Shown here one piece after another: positions 1 to 11,100 of a stretch of 64,000 nucleotides of DNA (its first letter is position 1; each line of letters begins with the position of its first letter). The stretch is taken from the NCBI GenBank assembly GCA_030848705.1, contig CM061235.1, forward strand, positions 134,547,228-134,611,227. Reading direction: 5' to 3'. This stretch comes from Heracleum sosnowskyi. Taxonomy: Eukaryota > Streptophyta > Magnoliopsida > Apiales > Apiaceae. The notes beneath the pieces were generated by a model. It was not told the DNA's origin. It worked only from the letters and a program-made list of their open reading frames with translations, and did not search any database. Both the position numbers and the translations under genes were made by a program.

Positions 1-461
1 TGTGCCCAAAACGTAGTAGGTGACGTATGGAGCTCTGTCCAAAACGTAGTAGGTGACGTATGGAGCTCTGTCCAAAACGTGACGTATGGAGCTGTGTCCA
101 AAACGTAGTTCTGATTGTAGGATCAGGGTCCTTATATAGGCGTCTAGAGCCTAGTATTTATGGTATGTTTAGGAGTCTTAGCGAATAAGTCTCCTTATTG
201 ATAATGGATAAACATTGTATTTCTTGCAGGATAAGTCTTTTCCTTGTTGATAAAGGCTATGACTCATTAATTGCCTTTAATTGGGATTCCGGATCCTTCT
301 TTGATGAATTTACCATATTTTGGACTCTTTTTATGAGCTGTATATTTTCCCTATTTATTAATTACGAAATTAATAAATAATCTGGGTTTTGGGCCTTAAA
401 TACTTGGCCTTTCCAAAGAATCAACAATTATATTTCTATAATTACTTTTCTATCCATATCA
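1..461 (-). repeat. 3' LTR of the Tat element (partial)
   Basis: Matches 8161-8621 with four substitutions. It begins inside the LTR and ends at CA at 460-461, next to the polypurine tract. A short tandem array of about 33 bp (GACGTATGGAGCTCTGTCC core) occupies 1-110. A minus-strand TATA-like TATATAAGG lies near 131-139, the probable U3 promoter. Confidence 0.93.
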
Positions 462-476
462 TTTGCCCCCCAACTT
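462..476 (-). other. polypurine tract of the Tat element
   Basis: On the minus strand a purine run with six consecutive G residues directly precedes the TG of the 3' LTR. This is the expected plus-strand DNA primer site. Confidence 0.85.
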
Positions 477-540
477 CTGGGAAAATCTCCTTGGGGTTTT
501 CTTAGAAGTTATAACGTGTTTTTCCGCAAAATTTTCCATT

Positions 541-1230
541 TTTAAGGGCATTTTCGACCTCAAATTAGGTCATTTTTGACCTCCTTTTCGACCAGGAAAC
601 AAGTCATTTTCGACCTTAAATTCGACCAGGAAACATGTCATTTTCGACCTGAAATTCGACCTGGATTTCGACCTCGACTGGAGTGAGGTCGAAGGTTTCG
701 ACCTCGATTTTTAAGTCTTTTTCGACCTCGAGCCTTCGACCTCGATCCAGCCTTTTTTCGACCTCGATTGGTCCCAGGTCGATGGTTTCGACCTCGATTT
801 ACCAGTCATTTTCGACATCGTTCGTTCGACCTCGATCCAGCCTTTTTCGACCAGGATTTTCAGGTCATTTTCGACCTGGGTCATTTGACCTTGATCCCTC
901 ACACTTTCGACCTCAAATTGGTGCAAGATCGAATGCCTCGAGCTCATTTTCTGGGCCATTTTCGACCTCGAGCCTTCGAACTCGATCCAGGGTCTTTTCG
1001 ACCTTAGATCTTTAATTTTTGTGCCTTATTTTGGTGCGAAATCGATGGATACGACCTCGATTTCTCGTGTATTGTCGACTTCGGTCGTACGACCTCGATT
1101 AAGGTTTTTTTGACCTAAAATCTTCAATTTTCCGTTTTTATTTAGGAGCGAAATCGATGGGTTCGACCTTGATTTCCCGTGTATTTTTGACCTTGGTCGT
1201 ACGACTTCGTCTTAGGGTCTTTTCGACCTC
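541..1230. repeat. TTCGACCT motif array in the pol-3' LTR spacer
   Basis: About 25 copies or close variants of TTCGACCTCGA are spread over 700 bp with irregular spacing (15-45 bp), mostly in the + orientation. Some sit in larger units of about 90 bp that share blocks such as TTCGACCTCGATCCAGCC. Open frames across this stretch are low-complexity artefacts of the repeat. Tat-lineage elements often carry tandem repeats between pol and the 3' LTR, which fits the position. Confidence 0.85.
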
Positions 1231-1488
1231 AAATCTTTTATCCTTGTTTTTGCCTTGGTTTCATTCCAAATTTCATTCTTTCTTGGGCCTTAACTAGCCC
1301 AATTTTTAATTGGACTTAAATTATTCCGGCCTTGGGCCTTATTGGGCCTTATTGTTTGGGCTTCGAATTCGCCTAAGACCCAAATTATTTGGGATTCAAT
1401 TTCTATAATACATAAATGGATTTGTGGGCCTTAACTGGCTATAGACGGTTGCCCTTCCTTCAACCGGCCCATTGACCGGCTGTTGCCC

Positions 1489-1500
1489 CTATAAAAGGGT
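1489..1500 (+). promoter_or_regulatory. antisense TATA box inside the Tat element
   Basis: CTATAAAAGG at 1489-1498 sits on the strand opposite to gag-pol. It is followed by a CT-rich leader-like stretch (1500-1680) typical of a plant 5' UTR. The TTCGACCT array lies directly upstream. It looks like the core promoter of a separate antisense transcript. Confidence 0.55.
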
Positions 1501-1960
1501 GAAATCTCACTTGTTTCAACTCACTTTTCATTTCTCAGAAATATTCTGCTATATTTTCTCTAAGTAGCTCTGCTAGGGTTCTGTCACTAGGCGATTCCCG
1601 GCGAGATTTTCCGTTGAATCTCACCGTTTTTCTGGGTTTTTTATTTGAAGATTTGAAGAATTCTTTGAAGATTTGAAGTTATTCTTTGAAGATTTGAACA
1701 TTTCGGGGCTTTTTCTGGGTTTAAAATGGCTGATCGCGCTTCCCAACGTCTATGATAATGCACTAGGATTTCATAGAAGTTATACCGGTCTTTTTCGAGA
1801 CTTGGGGTCTTTTTATCCCTTACCTGGGACTTACTACCCTTTTTTGGGGATTTTAATATACACTAGTGTTTCACGAGTATCGTCTTGGTGTAAAGTGTGG
1901 TGTGACCTACACATTTACGACGATTTTGCCTTATTCGAGGCTAACTTGTCATTTGCATAA
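1501..1960 (+). pseudogene. antisense transcription unit with broken reading frame
   Basis: Downstream of the antisense TATA the first good ATG (context AAAATGGCT, 1726-1728) reads only nine codons to a TGA at 1753-1755. A neighbouring frame stays open to 1960 (from 1673, but with no ATG at its head) and encodes an aromatic-rich peptide of about 95 residues that I do not recognise. A frameshift near 1750 could join the ATG to the longer frame. Antisense reading frames between pol and the 3' LTR are known from other Tat elements such as Retand. No function can be assigned. Confidence 0.4.
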
Positions 1961-2146
1961 GCCTCTTATGTCTTATACCATCTTGTTTTGGCTTCAAGCC
2001 TTTCATTGAGCATATCGAATGATGGGGTTTGGGCTGAATGTCTTAGGTTTATGGGGTTTCAACCCTTACATAATACTCAAGTTTAAAAACTTGGATTTGG
2101 TTTTATCAAACCTTATTTCTAGTAGTGAGTCCATTCAGGAAACGCT

Positions 2147-5100
2147 TTAAACATAGTAAACTTTCAAGTTTGTAGCATGCCAAGTCCTTGGCACCTTATG
2201 CCCTTCGAGGGTTTCTAGATTGTATGAGCCTCGACCAAATACGTTCTTAACGCGATATGGTCCTTCCCAATTTGGGGCCATCTTGCCTTTTTGTCCAACT
2301 CCGAATGCCTCAATCTTTCGAAGAACCAAGTCTCCTTGTCGAAAGAACCTTTCTTTAACCCTTAGGTTGTAGTAGAAAGATGCCTTCTTTTGATGCTCAA
2401 CTATCTTGGCATTTGCCTCATCTCTAACTTCATCAATTAGATCTAAAGCTAGCCTCAAGCCTTCTTCATTTTCTTCTGGCTCATAAGCCTCAACTCTTGG
2501 AGACGTGTGAGTAATCTCCACCGGAACCACTGCCTATGCCCCATATGCCAACAGAAAGGGGGTTGCTCCAATGGTGACTTTACAGGTAGTACGATATGCC
2601 CATATTATGGGGAGCAATTCGTCTACCCAAGTGTTTCTAGAGCGTTCAACTCTTTTCTTCAGTCCATCCAGGATAATTCGATTGGCAACCTCAGCTTTCC
2701 CATTTGCTTGAGGATGGGCAATAGAAGCGAAGCCTAACTTGATATCATTCTCGTCACAATACTTCTTAAATTCATCATTGTTGAACTGAGTTCCATTGTC
2801 TGTGACCAAGATACGTGGAATCCCGTATCTGCATATCACATTTTCCCAGAAGAAATGCATCACCTCCTTGGTGGTTATCTTGGATAAATGCTTAGCCTCA
2901 ATCCACTTGGTGAAGTAGTCGATTGCTACTGTCAAAAACTATCTTTGCGCACTTGCCATTGGAAATGGTCCAAGTATATCCATCCCCCACATGGCGAATG
3001 GGATAGGTGAGTTTATGGATGTCATCATCTCTGGTGGTTGTCTAACCACCGGTGCATGCTTTTGGCACCGTTCACATTTCTTCACATAGCTCTTAGCATC
3101 TGCAAGTATGCTTGGCCAATAGAAACCTAGATGAGTGATTTTATGAGCAATGGCTCTGCCCCCCAAGTGCTGCCCACAAATTCCTTCATGTACTTCCCTT
3201 AGGGCCAATTCTGCCTCTTGGGGTCTCAAGCATTTCAGATAAGGAATGACGAAAGATTTCTTGTATAAGATTCCCTCAATCGGGGCATACCTTAGTGCCC
3301 TCACATATAACTTTCGTGCTTCTGAAGTGTCGTTGGGTAGCCACCCAGTTTCCAGATGAGCTTTGATATGATCCATCCAACAACTGCCAACATCAATGGG
3401 TGCTACCAACTTTCCGTTGATGCTTGGGGTCTTCAAGACTTGAAAGTATAAACTCCCTGCATAGTTTTCAATTTCAGAAGAAGCAAACTTAGACAGGGCA
3501 TCAGCCTTCATGTTTTCTTCCCTTGGAATGTGCTCTACATAGCATTCGTCGAACTGAGTCATGATGGCCTTGACAAGTTTCAAGTACTTGGCCATGACTT
3601 CATCTCTGGCCTCAAATTCCCCATTCACTTGGGAAACCACTAGCCTCGAATCTCCACATACTTTCAGAGTTTTGACTCTCAAGGCTCTAGCCAGCCCTAT
3701 GCCAGCTATCAGAGCTTCATATTCAGCTTCGTTGTTTGTCGTTGGGAAGTCCAGTTTTAGTGCGTACTCTATGAGGAATCCATCAGGACTTTGTAGCACT
3801 AAACCAGCTCCACTTGAATTTGTTTTTGATGCTCCATCAAAATAGAGCACCCAACATTCTTTGGAGACCATTTCTTCATCTTCCTTGTTTTCCACTGTTA
3901 CTTCTTGCTCCCCGACTTCTTGGTTGTCAATGGTGCATTCAACCATGAAGTCATCGAGTGCTTGAGCTTTGATGGCCGTTCGAGGCTTATACTTGATGTC
4001 AAATTCACCTAGTTCAATGGCCCATTTGATCAATCTTCCACTAACTTGAGGGCTGTGCAAGATGTTTCTTAGAGGTTGATCAGTCAAGACCTCTATCTTG
4101 TGAGCCTGGAAGTAGGGGCGTAGCTTTCTTGAGGCCATTATCAAGGCTAAGGTAAACTTCTCAATCGTTGAATAGTTTATTTCTGCCCCATGTAGAATCT
4201 TGCTCACATAGTAGATGGGTTTCTGAACCTTCAATTCTTCTTTTACCAAAACGGCTCCAAGGGCTGTGCTAGAAACCGCCAAGTACAAATAGAGAATTTC
4301 CCCTGGCTTGGGCTTTGCCAACAGTGGTGCCTCAGCCATGTATTTCTTCAGGGCCTCAAAGGCCTCTTGGCTTTCAGTTGTCCATTCAAAGTTTTTCACA
4401 TTCTTGAGTGCTTTGAAGAAATATAAGCACTTCTCTCCTGATTTGGAGATAAATCTTCCCAATGCTGCCACTCTTCCCGTTAGTTTTTGCACATCCTTGA
4501 CAGTCTTTGGTGGTTCCATGTCTAGAATTGCTTTGATTTTGTCGGGATTGGCCTCGATTCCTCTCTTGGAAACCATTAGGCCTAAAAACTTTCCCGAGAC
4601 CACACTAAAGGCACACTTAGCTGGATTCAACATCATCTTGTGGTGCCTTAGCACTTCAAATGCCTCTCGGAGGTGCTCAATGTGATTGGCCTTATCGAGG
4701 CTCTTGACTAACATGTCATCTACGTAGACCTCCATGGTTTTTCCAATTAGGTGTTCAAAAATTTTGTTCACCAATCTTTGGTAGGTTGCCCCTGCATTCT
4801 TAAGTCCAAATGCCATGACTAAGTAACAGAAAACACCAAAGTCAGTGATGAATGATACCTTAGAGATGTCATCTTTGTGCATCTTGATTTGGTTGTATCC
4901 GCTAAAGCCATCCATGAAACTTAGCATCTCGTGCCCAACTGTTGCATCTATTAGTGCATCAATCCTTGGTAAGGGAAAACAATCCTTAGGACATGCATCA
5001 TTTAAGTCAGTGAAGTCCACACACATCCTTCATTTCCCATTGGCCTTTTTGACCATCACTGGGTTAGCCAACCATTATGGGAATTGAATTTCCTCAATGA

Positions 5101-5455
5101 AACCGGCTTCAAAAAGCTTTTCAACTTCTTGTTTTATGGCTTCAAGCCTTTCCGGAGCAAAACTTCTCTTCTTTTGTTTCACCGTCTTTCTTTCAGGATC
5201 CACATTCAACTTGTGAGTTATCAATTGGGGATCAATCCCTGGCATGTCGGCCGCTGTCCAAGCAAAAACGTCATTGTTATCTTGAAGAAAAGTCGTGAGT
5301 TTGCTTTTCAATGGTTCGAGCACTAGTGCCCCAACATAAGTCACCTTCTCTGGTTCACCTGGGACTAAGGGAATTGGGATCAAGTCCTCGGCTGGTTTCC
5401 CTCTTCTGTCCTCATCGTCGTTTGTATTCATGTCTTCAATGGGGAGAACCTGCCC
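2147..5455 (-). pseudogene. Tat-type pol: RT, RNase H, archaeal-like RNase H, integrase, with four in-frame stops
   Basis: One minus-strand frame runs from just after a G8 run (about 5455) to 2147. Domains in order: RT (palm with YVDD), Ty3-type RNase H with a degraded active-site region, archaeal-like RNase H (FDGAS, NNEAEYEAL, GDSRLV, ADALS), integrase zinc finger (H-H-C-C near CERCQKHA) and the integrase core (D, DNGTQF, E). The frame is cut by TAA at 5075-5077, TGA just upstream of 5026 (in place of the Trp of a GKWRMCVDF-like motif), TAG at 2939-2941 and TAG at 2534-2536. The remaining catalytic residues are present, so the damage is recent. Its protein would have copied and integrated the element. 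Confidence 0.92.
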
Positions 5456-7824
5456 CCCCCGATTCCATCAGGCCTTAACGCGGCTACATAACAACTTCTA
5501 GCCATCTTTTGGTCTCCTCTCTCTTCTCCAATCCCATTTCTCGTTGGGAACTTGACTTTCAGATGATAAGATGAGGCAACGGCCTTAAACGCATGAAGAC
5601 CAGTCCTTCCGAGGATCGCGTTGTAGGTTGAAGTTGCCTTTATGACTATGAAGTTCAGCATTTGAGTAGACGTATCCATCTCTTGCCCCATGGTCATCGA
5701 GAGTTGGATAGTGCCTTCCACTTTTGATTCCACCCCATTGAATCCGTATATGGGCATATTTGAGGGTGTTAACTGAGAATCAGTATAACCCATCTTGATA
5801 AAAGCATCGTGGAACAAGATATCCAATGAAGCTCCATTGTCGACTAAGACTCTCTTTGTTTCAGAATTTCCTATCACAAGAACGATGACTAAAGGATCAT
5901 CGTGGGGAAACTTCACTCTCTCTAGGTCTGAATCATCAAAACCTATTGATACTTCTGTTCGGGCACGCTTCGGTGCTTCTCCAACCACGGTCATTACTTC
6001 TCGAGCATAAGCCTTTCTTGAGTTTCGGGAGGACCCAGCAGCAGTTGGACCTCCGAAAATCATGTTGATGACTGGCCCTCGGGGCTTGGGATTCTGATCT
6101 TGATCGTTGTCCCTTCTGTCATAATCCTTCCTTTCATAATTTCCTCTTTGACTCCCTTGATTTCCATCCTTGGTGAATTTGCTGAGTTTTCCTCTTCGTA
6201 TCAGAAATTCGATCTCATCTTTCAATTGCCTACAATCGTCAGTGTCGTGACCGACTTCTTTGTGGAACCGACAGAACTGATTTTGGTTCCGTTTGGACAT
6301 GTCAGCCCTCATTGGCTTCGGCCATTTGAGATCTCCTTCCTTAGCTATCTCCATCAGAATTTGACTCCTGGGAGTGTTCAATCTTGCATATTCCGTAAAC
6401 TTTGGCCCAAAATTGTTTCTCTTGGGTGGAGAATCAGAGTCCTTTGATGTTCTGGGAAACTTTTCCTTGACGTCGTACTCCTGAACATCCTTTCTTTTCT
6501 TTGAGTTTCCACTACCGCCAGCAGTGGGTTCATACTTTCTCATGCTTTCTTCAGCCTTGATATACTTTCCGGCTCTATCTTGGAGCTTCAGCATGCTTTC
6601 GGGTGGATGTTTAGCTAACGACCTTTTGAAGTGGTCATCAGTAGTTCCTTGTTGCAGGGCTATCATAGCCACTCTGTCCTCTAAGTCCGGGACTTTCAAA
6701 GCCTCCCGAGTGAATCGATTGATGTAGTCCCTTAGGGCTTCATTCTTTCCTTGCTGTATTGCCATGAGTGATGCAGAGCTTTTCTCATGCACCCTTCTAC
6801 TAATGAACTGATTGATAAAAGCTTTGCTTAGTTCCTTGAAAGATCCAATAGAATTGGGAGGCAAGCGGTTGTACCAACGTTGTGCCGTGCCTGCTAAGGT
6901 TTGTGGAAACGCTCGGCATTTAACCGCATCATTGGTTGGCTGCAACAGCAGTGCGTTGGAGAAGGTTCTCACATGATTTGCGAGATCTCCCGTTCCATCA
7001 TAAGCCTTGATCGTTGGCATCTTGAATTTTCTGGAGATGTTGGCTTTCATGATGTCTTGAGTGAAGGGCGAAGTTGGATCATCAGGATCTCCTAGGGGCA
7101 ACAAAATAGTGGGATCACTCCTTGGGGCTTCAGCCCTATTGCTTCTCCTTGGTGTTGGGTCGAGGTTGATCACCGGGACTCTTCCTTGATTTTGTGTCCT
7201 TGCGGCATCCGCTTCTGCCAATAACTTTTTGAGCCTTGCAGCCTCGGCTGCAAGGGACGCAAGTTTTTCCTTAGTAGTTTCTCGATTGGTTTGGGAGGAA
7301 CGTCTCCTTCTTGGGGCAACATCCCTCTCATCTCCTGTTGAGTAATTCTCATCCTCGGTGTAGGGACCTGAGTAGTCTTGAAAAGGGGTTCGCTGATTTT
7401 GGGGTCCCAGACCTTAAATATATGGGGGCACATATGCCTTATGATAGATGGGGTTTGCACCGCTACTACCCACCGGGGGTCGAGGAGGCATACCATAGGT
7501 TGGCATACCGAGAGTTTGATTCGTGTATTGGGGAAGATCCGTGGTATGAAGTTGGAGGCCACGTGGGGCGTTTGCAAGCAGTGAAGAGGTTGGTTGCTGG
7601 AGAGTGGTCTCTTGTGGATTAGATCCATGGACGACCATTTGTAGGGGATTCGTCCCTTTAACAGAAATTGGGATTTCCGGTCATTGAGTAGTGGTGAGGG
7701 GGATATTCGCCCCTTGAATGCCAGTAGTTGGCGGTGGTTGATTTCCTTGAGTTCCAGCCTCAGAGGTGAGAGAAAGCTCTTCAGAAGTATGAGTATCTCG
7801 AGTTATTCTTCGTGTGTTTTCCAT
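5428..7824 (-). pseudogene. Tat-type gag-protease, N-terminus interrupted by stops
   Basis: The first ATG after the primer site is at 7824 on the minus strand. Its frame meets TGA at 7681-7683 and TAA at 7414-7416, then is open from 7413 to 5428 (the first ATG there is at 7221, 597 codons). Visible parts are a retrotransposon capsid domain (around WYNRLPPNSIGSF), a variant zinc knuckle (CRFHKEVGHDTDDC, C-X3-H-X4-H-X4-C) and an aspartic protease with DNGAS in place of the usual DTG/DSG-A-S. The frame ends just after a run of eight G residues, where a shift would be needed to continue into pol. The capsid and protease would package and process the element. Confidence 0.9.
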
Positions 7825-7837
7825 GGTTGATGTTGTC

Positions 7838-7857
7838 TTCCCACAGACGGCGCCAAA
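7838..7857 (-). other. primer-binding site of the Tat element
   Basis: On the minus strand TTTGGCGCCGTCTGTGGGAA follows the LTR terminus directly. The identical 20-mer follows the 5' LTR of the second Gypsy element at 14295-14314. It is the usual priming region of plant Gypsy elements; I have not matched a specific tRNA. Confidence 0.8.
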
Positions 7858-8621
7858 TGTTGTGGAATAAAATCCGAGCTTACGAATTTAATGCGAGGGT
7901 TTAATGAGCTTCGAGCTTTTATGGCTGCACTTGTGTTTTGAGACTAAATCAGTCCTCATAAGATGCCTACGTATCTCAAATCGTTATTGAGAATCAAGCC
8001 AAAGACGTAGTTCTTGGTGTTGCCCTCGGGGCTATGGCGGCAGGGGCACACCAAGGACGTAGTGACTTGTATGTCCTTATTCGAGGATGAAGTCTAAAAC
8101 GTAGTTCTAGGGGTGCTTTTGTGGCTTGTTGCGCCTTCGAGGCGTTGTGACGTATGGAGCCGTGCCCAAAACGTAGTAGGTGACGTATGGAGCTCTGTCC
8201 AAAACGTAGTAGGTGACGTATGGAGCTCTGTCCAAAATGTGACGTATGGAGCTGTGTCCAAAACGTAGTTCTGATTGTAGGATCAGGGTCCTTATATAGG
8301 CGTCTAGAGCCTAGTATTTATGGTATGTTTAGGAGTCTTAGCGAATAAGTCTCCTTATTGATAATGGATAAACATTGTATTTCTTGCAGGATAAGTCTTT
8401 TCCTTGTTGATAAAGGCTATGACTCATTAATTGCCTTTAATTGGGATTCCGGATCCTTCTTTGATGAATTTACCATATTTTGGACTCTTTTTATGAGCTG
8501 TATATTTTCCCTATTTATTAATTACGAAATTAATAAATAATCTGGGTTTTGGACCTTAAATACTTGGCCTTTCCAAAGAATCAGCAATTATATTTCTATA
8601 ATTACTTTTCTATCCATATCA
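7858..8621 (-). repeat. 5' LTR of the Tat element (764 bp)
   Basis: Begins TGTTGTGG at 7858 and ends ATCA at 8621 on the plus strand, giving TG...CA termini. A minus-strand TATATAAGG at about 8291-8299 is a likely TATA box. The same short tandem units as in the left copy lie at 8150-8270. Confidence 0.93.
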
Positions 8622-10720
8622 CTTGGCCAAGTCAATCAATTTTTAAAATAACAAGTAACAAATTTACTTTCTTAACCTGTATAATACAAGCATACTTGTA
8701 TAAATTCGGGTATGCACTATTTACGTTTACGAGTAATGAAAATAGTTTCATACAAGATTGCTTTATTTGAAAATTTTAGTATATTATGTGTTTAAAAATT
8801 AAATTATTATGTTATTTTTTGCTTAATGATTAGTGTAAAAATGCCAATGAATTGATTTAAGTATAGACTATTGTGTAATAATGAGTAGACACAATTAATA
8901 CAAGCATATTAAATAAAAAATCATTAATTACTACTCATTATTATGAAATAAAGATTGGAAACAATTAATGCTTACATATTAAATAAAAATCTTTAATATA
9001 TAATAGGGGTAATTTGGTAATTATACATTGAATAAATTAAGATTGGAAACAATTAATGCTTACATATTAAATTAAAAAATCATTAAAATATAATAGGGGT
9101 AATTTGGTAATTATACATTGAATAAATTGTCTCATCCAACTACCTAGTTGCTCTATTATATATACTTATAGTTTGGGATCACTACCCTACCCTAATTAGG
9201 GATTTCAACTTAGTCAATTTCAGAAAACTCCGATTAACTCCCAGGTCGTAATTTTCAAAATAATAATACATCCATCTATCAGTTGACGAAAGTCAACCCA
9301 CATATTATTATTACTTCCTCAAATTTCTGGAAGTAAGTATAGTAATAAGGCTAGACCTATCAACGAGCATGACGCTCGGGGAACGACGATTAAATTCGGT
9401 TCCAGTATAATGATAGGGTTCATCAAGGGACGAGAGACTATAAGCAGAGGTATTTCGAGTACCGGGACGCACATGTAAATGTTAGCAGAGATACTTTGAA
9501 TTCCATGACGCACATTTAAGCAGAGGTACTACGTGTACCGGGACTCAATTAAAAGCCCATATGCGGCTAGAGTGATAACCAAACAATGGTATTGTCCTCT
9601 ACTAGTAGAAAAGTTACGTTTGCGATACAACGATTGATCATCGTGTATCGTGGTGTACTCCTGAAAGTCTTATTCTTCCAATTGGAATTGTTTCTGCAAT
9701 ACTGTAATAAAAGCCTAGGTGCTTAGTTACTGATAGTATTTGCAGTGGTTATACATTCTTATTTAACGAACAGTATCTCGAATTATAAATGATTGAAAGA
9801 ATTATGTTTCATGACATGGTCATACTTCAGACTAGAAGTTGTATTTCAGTTAAGCATATATAATTGGTTATGATATAAAAATTTTCAAAGTAACTGTGAA
9901 ATGCTTTTTAGCGCAGAAGTATATGTTAAAGTTTTGTTACTAAAACAGTAATGATTACAAAACTTTATTCCAAACATATTTCTGATAAAAAGAAAGATTT
10001 TATTACTATGGGTTACGTGTTGGGCATATTTGTTCACCCTTATTTTGTTTTTAAAATGTAAACACAACAGATAGGAAGAGATGCCCATAGGTGATCGTCC
10101 AGTATTACGAGGAAAAAGAAAGTGGAAGGTACTCCTTTGAGATAACTCAGTTCGAGAAGGATACTGCCTGAGTAAGTAGTTGTTAACTCTATGTAGGGAT
10201 TGTAGTTGATAGTATGAGATCCCGGATAGTGCATTTGGTTTGTAATAACTAATGTTACTGTATATCGTTTCTAAGGCTATAACTTGTGTGTGTAAGAGAT
10301 TGTGTGTAAGAGATTGGGGTCTATAATGATGATTTGTTGGATTGTTGAGATAATAAAAGTATAATATTATTGGATGGTGGCGTAGCGACCCAGATATGGG
10401 ATGTTATAGAGTATGAATCAAAAATCGCATTGCAGAATACAAAGATCCGTGAGAGCTTTGTATTTGAAAACATGGTCAGAAATGCAATGCAAAACATGAT
10501 TGCTAAATATAACGTTTTTTTGCTAATTATATCATGATACAATTAATAACATAAATTTTTGTTGTAGAACTATAAATATTGAATTAGTTTGGTGAGGATT
10601 TATATAAGATTGTTTAACTATACGAAACTCGGTGATCTATCATAATTTTGAAAATATTGATTTATAGATATGATTTAATTTATAAGACATTAATTTTTTA
10701 GCTTTTACAATGAATAACAT
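8622..10720. other. AT-rich intergenic stretch with short tandem repeats, no gene recognised
   Basis: No coding potential was convincing. An ~84-bp tandem duplication (unit starts 8947 and 9031; contains TAATAGGGGTAATTTGG) spans 8947-9120. Three imperfect units of about 37-44 bp built on GCAGAGGTACTACGTGTACCGGGAC lie at 9434-9546. The last 175 bp (10541-10713) are duplicated on the far side of the next Gypsy element. Confidence 0.6.
10541..10713. repeat. direct repeat flanking the second Gypsy element, left copy
   Basis: Matches 14719-14899 in the same orientation with scattered substitutions and small gaps (shared blocks include TGAATTAGTTTGGT and TTTTGAAAATATTGATTTATA). It is far longer than a target-site duplication. 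Confidence 0.75.
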
Positions 10721-11100
10721 TGTTGGAACTAGTTTTCTGCCGCCCTTCGTCTGGTCGGACCTGCAAGGAGAAGAATGCGAGGGATAGGCCCCTGATTCAC
10801 CTCCGGTGTGAGAATCAGTTAACTGGTCTTTTGTGAGTAAGGAAACGTACGAGAATTGTAATTGTCTAATGTGTAAATGAATGAACGAACTCAAACCTGT
10901 TTCTTTGTTTTACCAGTCTTTTCCGATCCCCCCGTCCCGAACGTGGACATCGCTCCCACGTGGTCAGATGGGCCTTGACCGAGTCTTAGAGCCGTTGATA
11001 ATAAACTTTGATTGGCCTTTTCCCTTATGGAGCTTAGTTCAATTGGGCCACTTCTTGACAAGCTCTTGCACTTTCAGTCTGGCCCAATAGTGATCAGACA
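10721..11100 (-). repeat. 3' LTR of the truncated Gypsy element
   Basis: 380 bp, TGTTGGAACT...GATCAGACA. Compared with the right LTR it lacks a ~20-bp block after AAACTTTGAT and has a 4-bp insertion (GAAC). Confidence 0.88.

Larger units (their letters stand above)
1..8621 (-). mobile_element. Ty3/Gypsy LTR retrotransposon, Tat lineage, left end cut by window
   Basis: Two direct LTR copies (1-461 and 7858-8621) align at a constant offset of 8160. Reading on the minus strand the order is 5' LTR, primer site, gag-protease, RT, RNase H, a second archaeal-like RNase H, integrase, a long non-coding stretch, polypurine tract, 3' LTR. The second RNase H is the hallmark of the Tat clade of plant Gypsy elements. 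The left LTR lacks about 303 bp because the window starts inside it, so the target duplication cannot be checked; the right flank begins CTTGG. Over the shared 461 bp I count 4 substitutions, so the insertion is young, yet gag and pol contain several in-frame stops. The clade is well supported; the age is an inference. Confidence 0.93.

Noticed and set aside
198..380. 60-codon frame repeated identically at 8358-8540
   Set aside because: Lies inside both LTR copies of the Tat element; identity reflects the LTR, not a gene.
683..1015. 110-codon plus frame and overlapping minus frame rich in Arg and Ser
   Set aside because: Produced by the TTCGACCT array; both strands and several frames open at once, no domain.
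7311..7622. Plus-strand frames over the gag N-terminus
   Set aside because: Shadow of the minus-strand gag, which follows directly from the primer site.
9434..9546. Possible CRISPR-like spaced repeat
   Set aside because: Only three imperfect units with no constant spacer; plant DNA.
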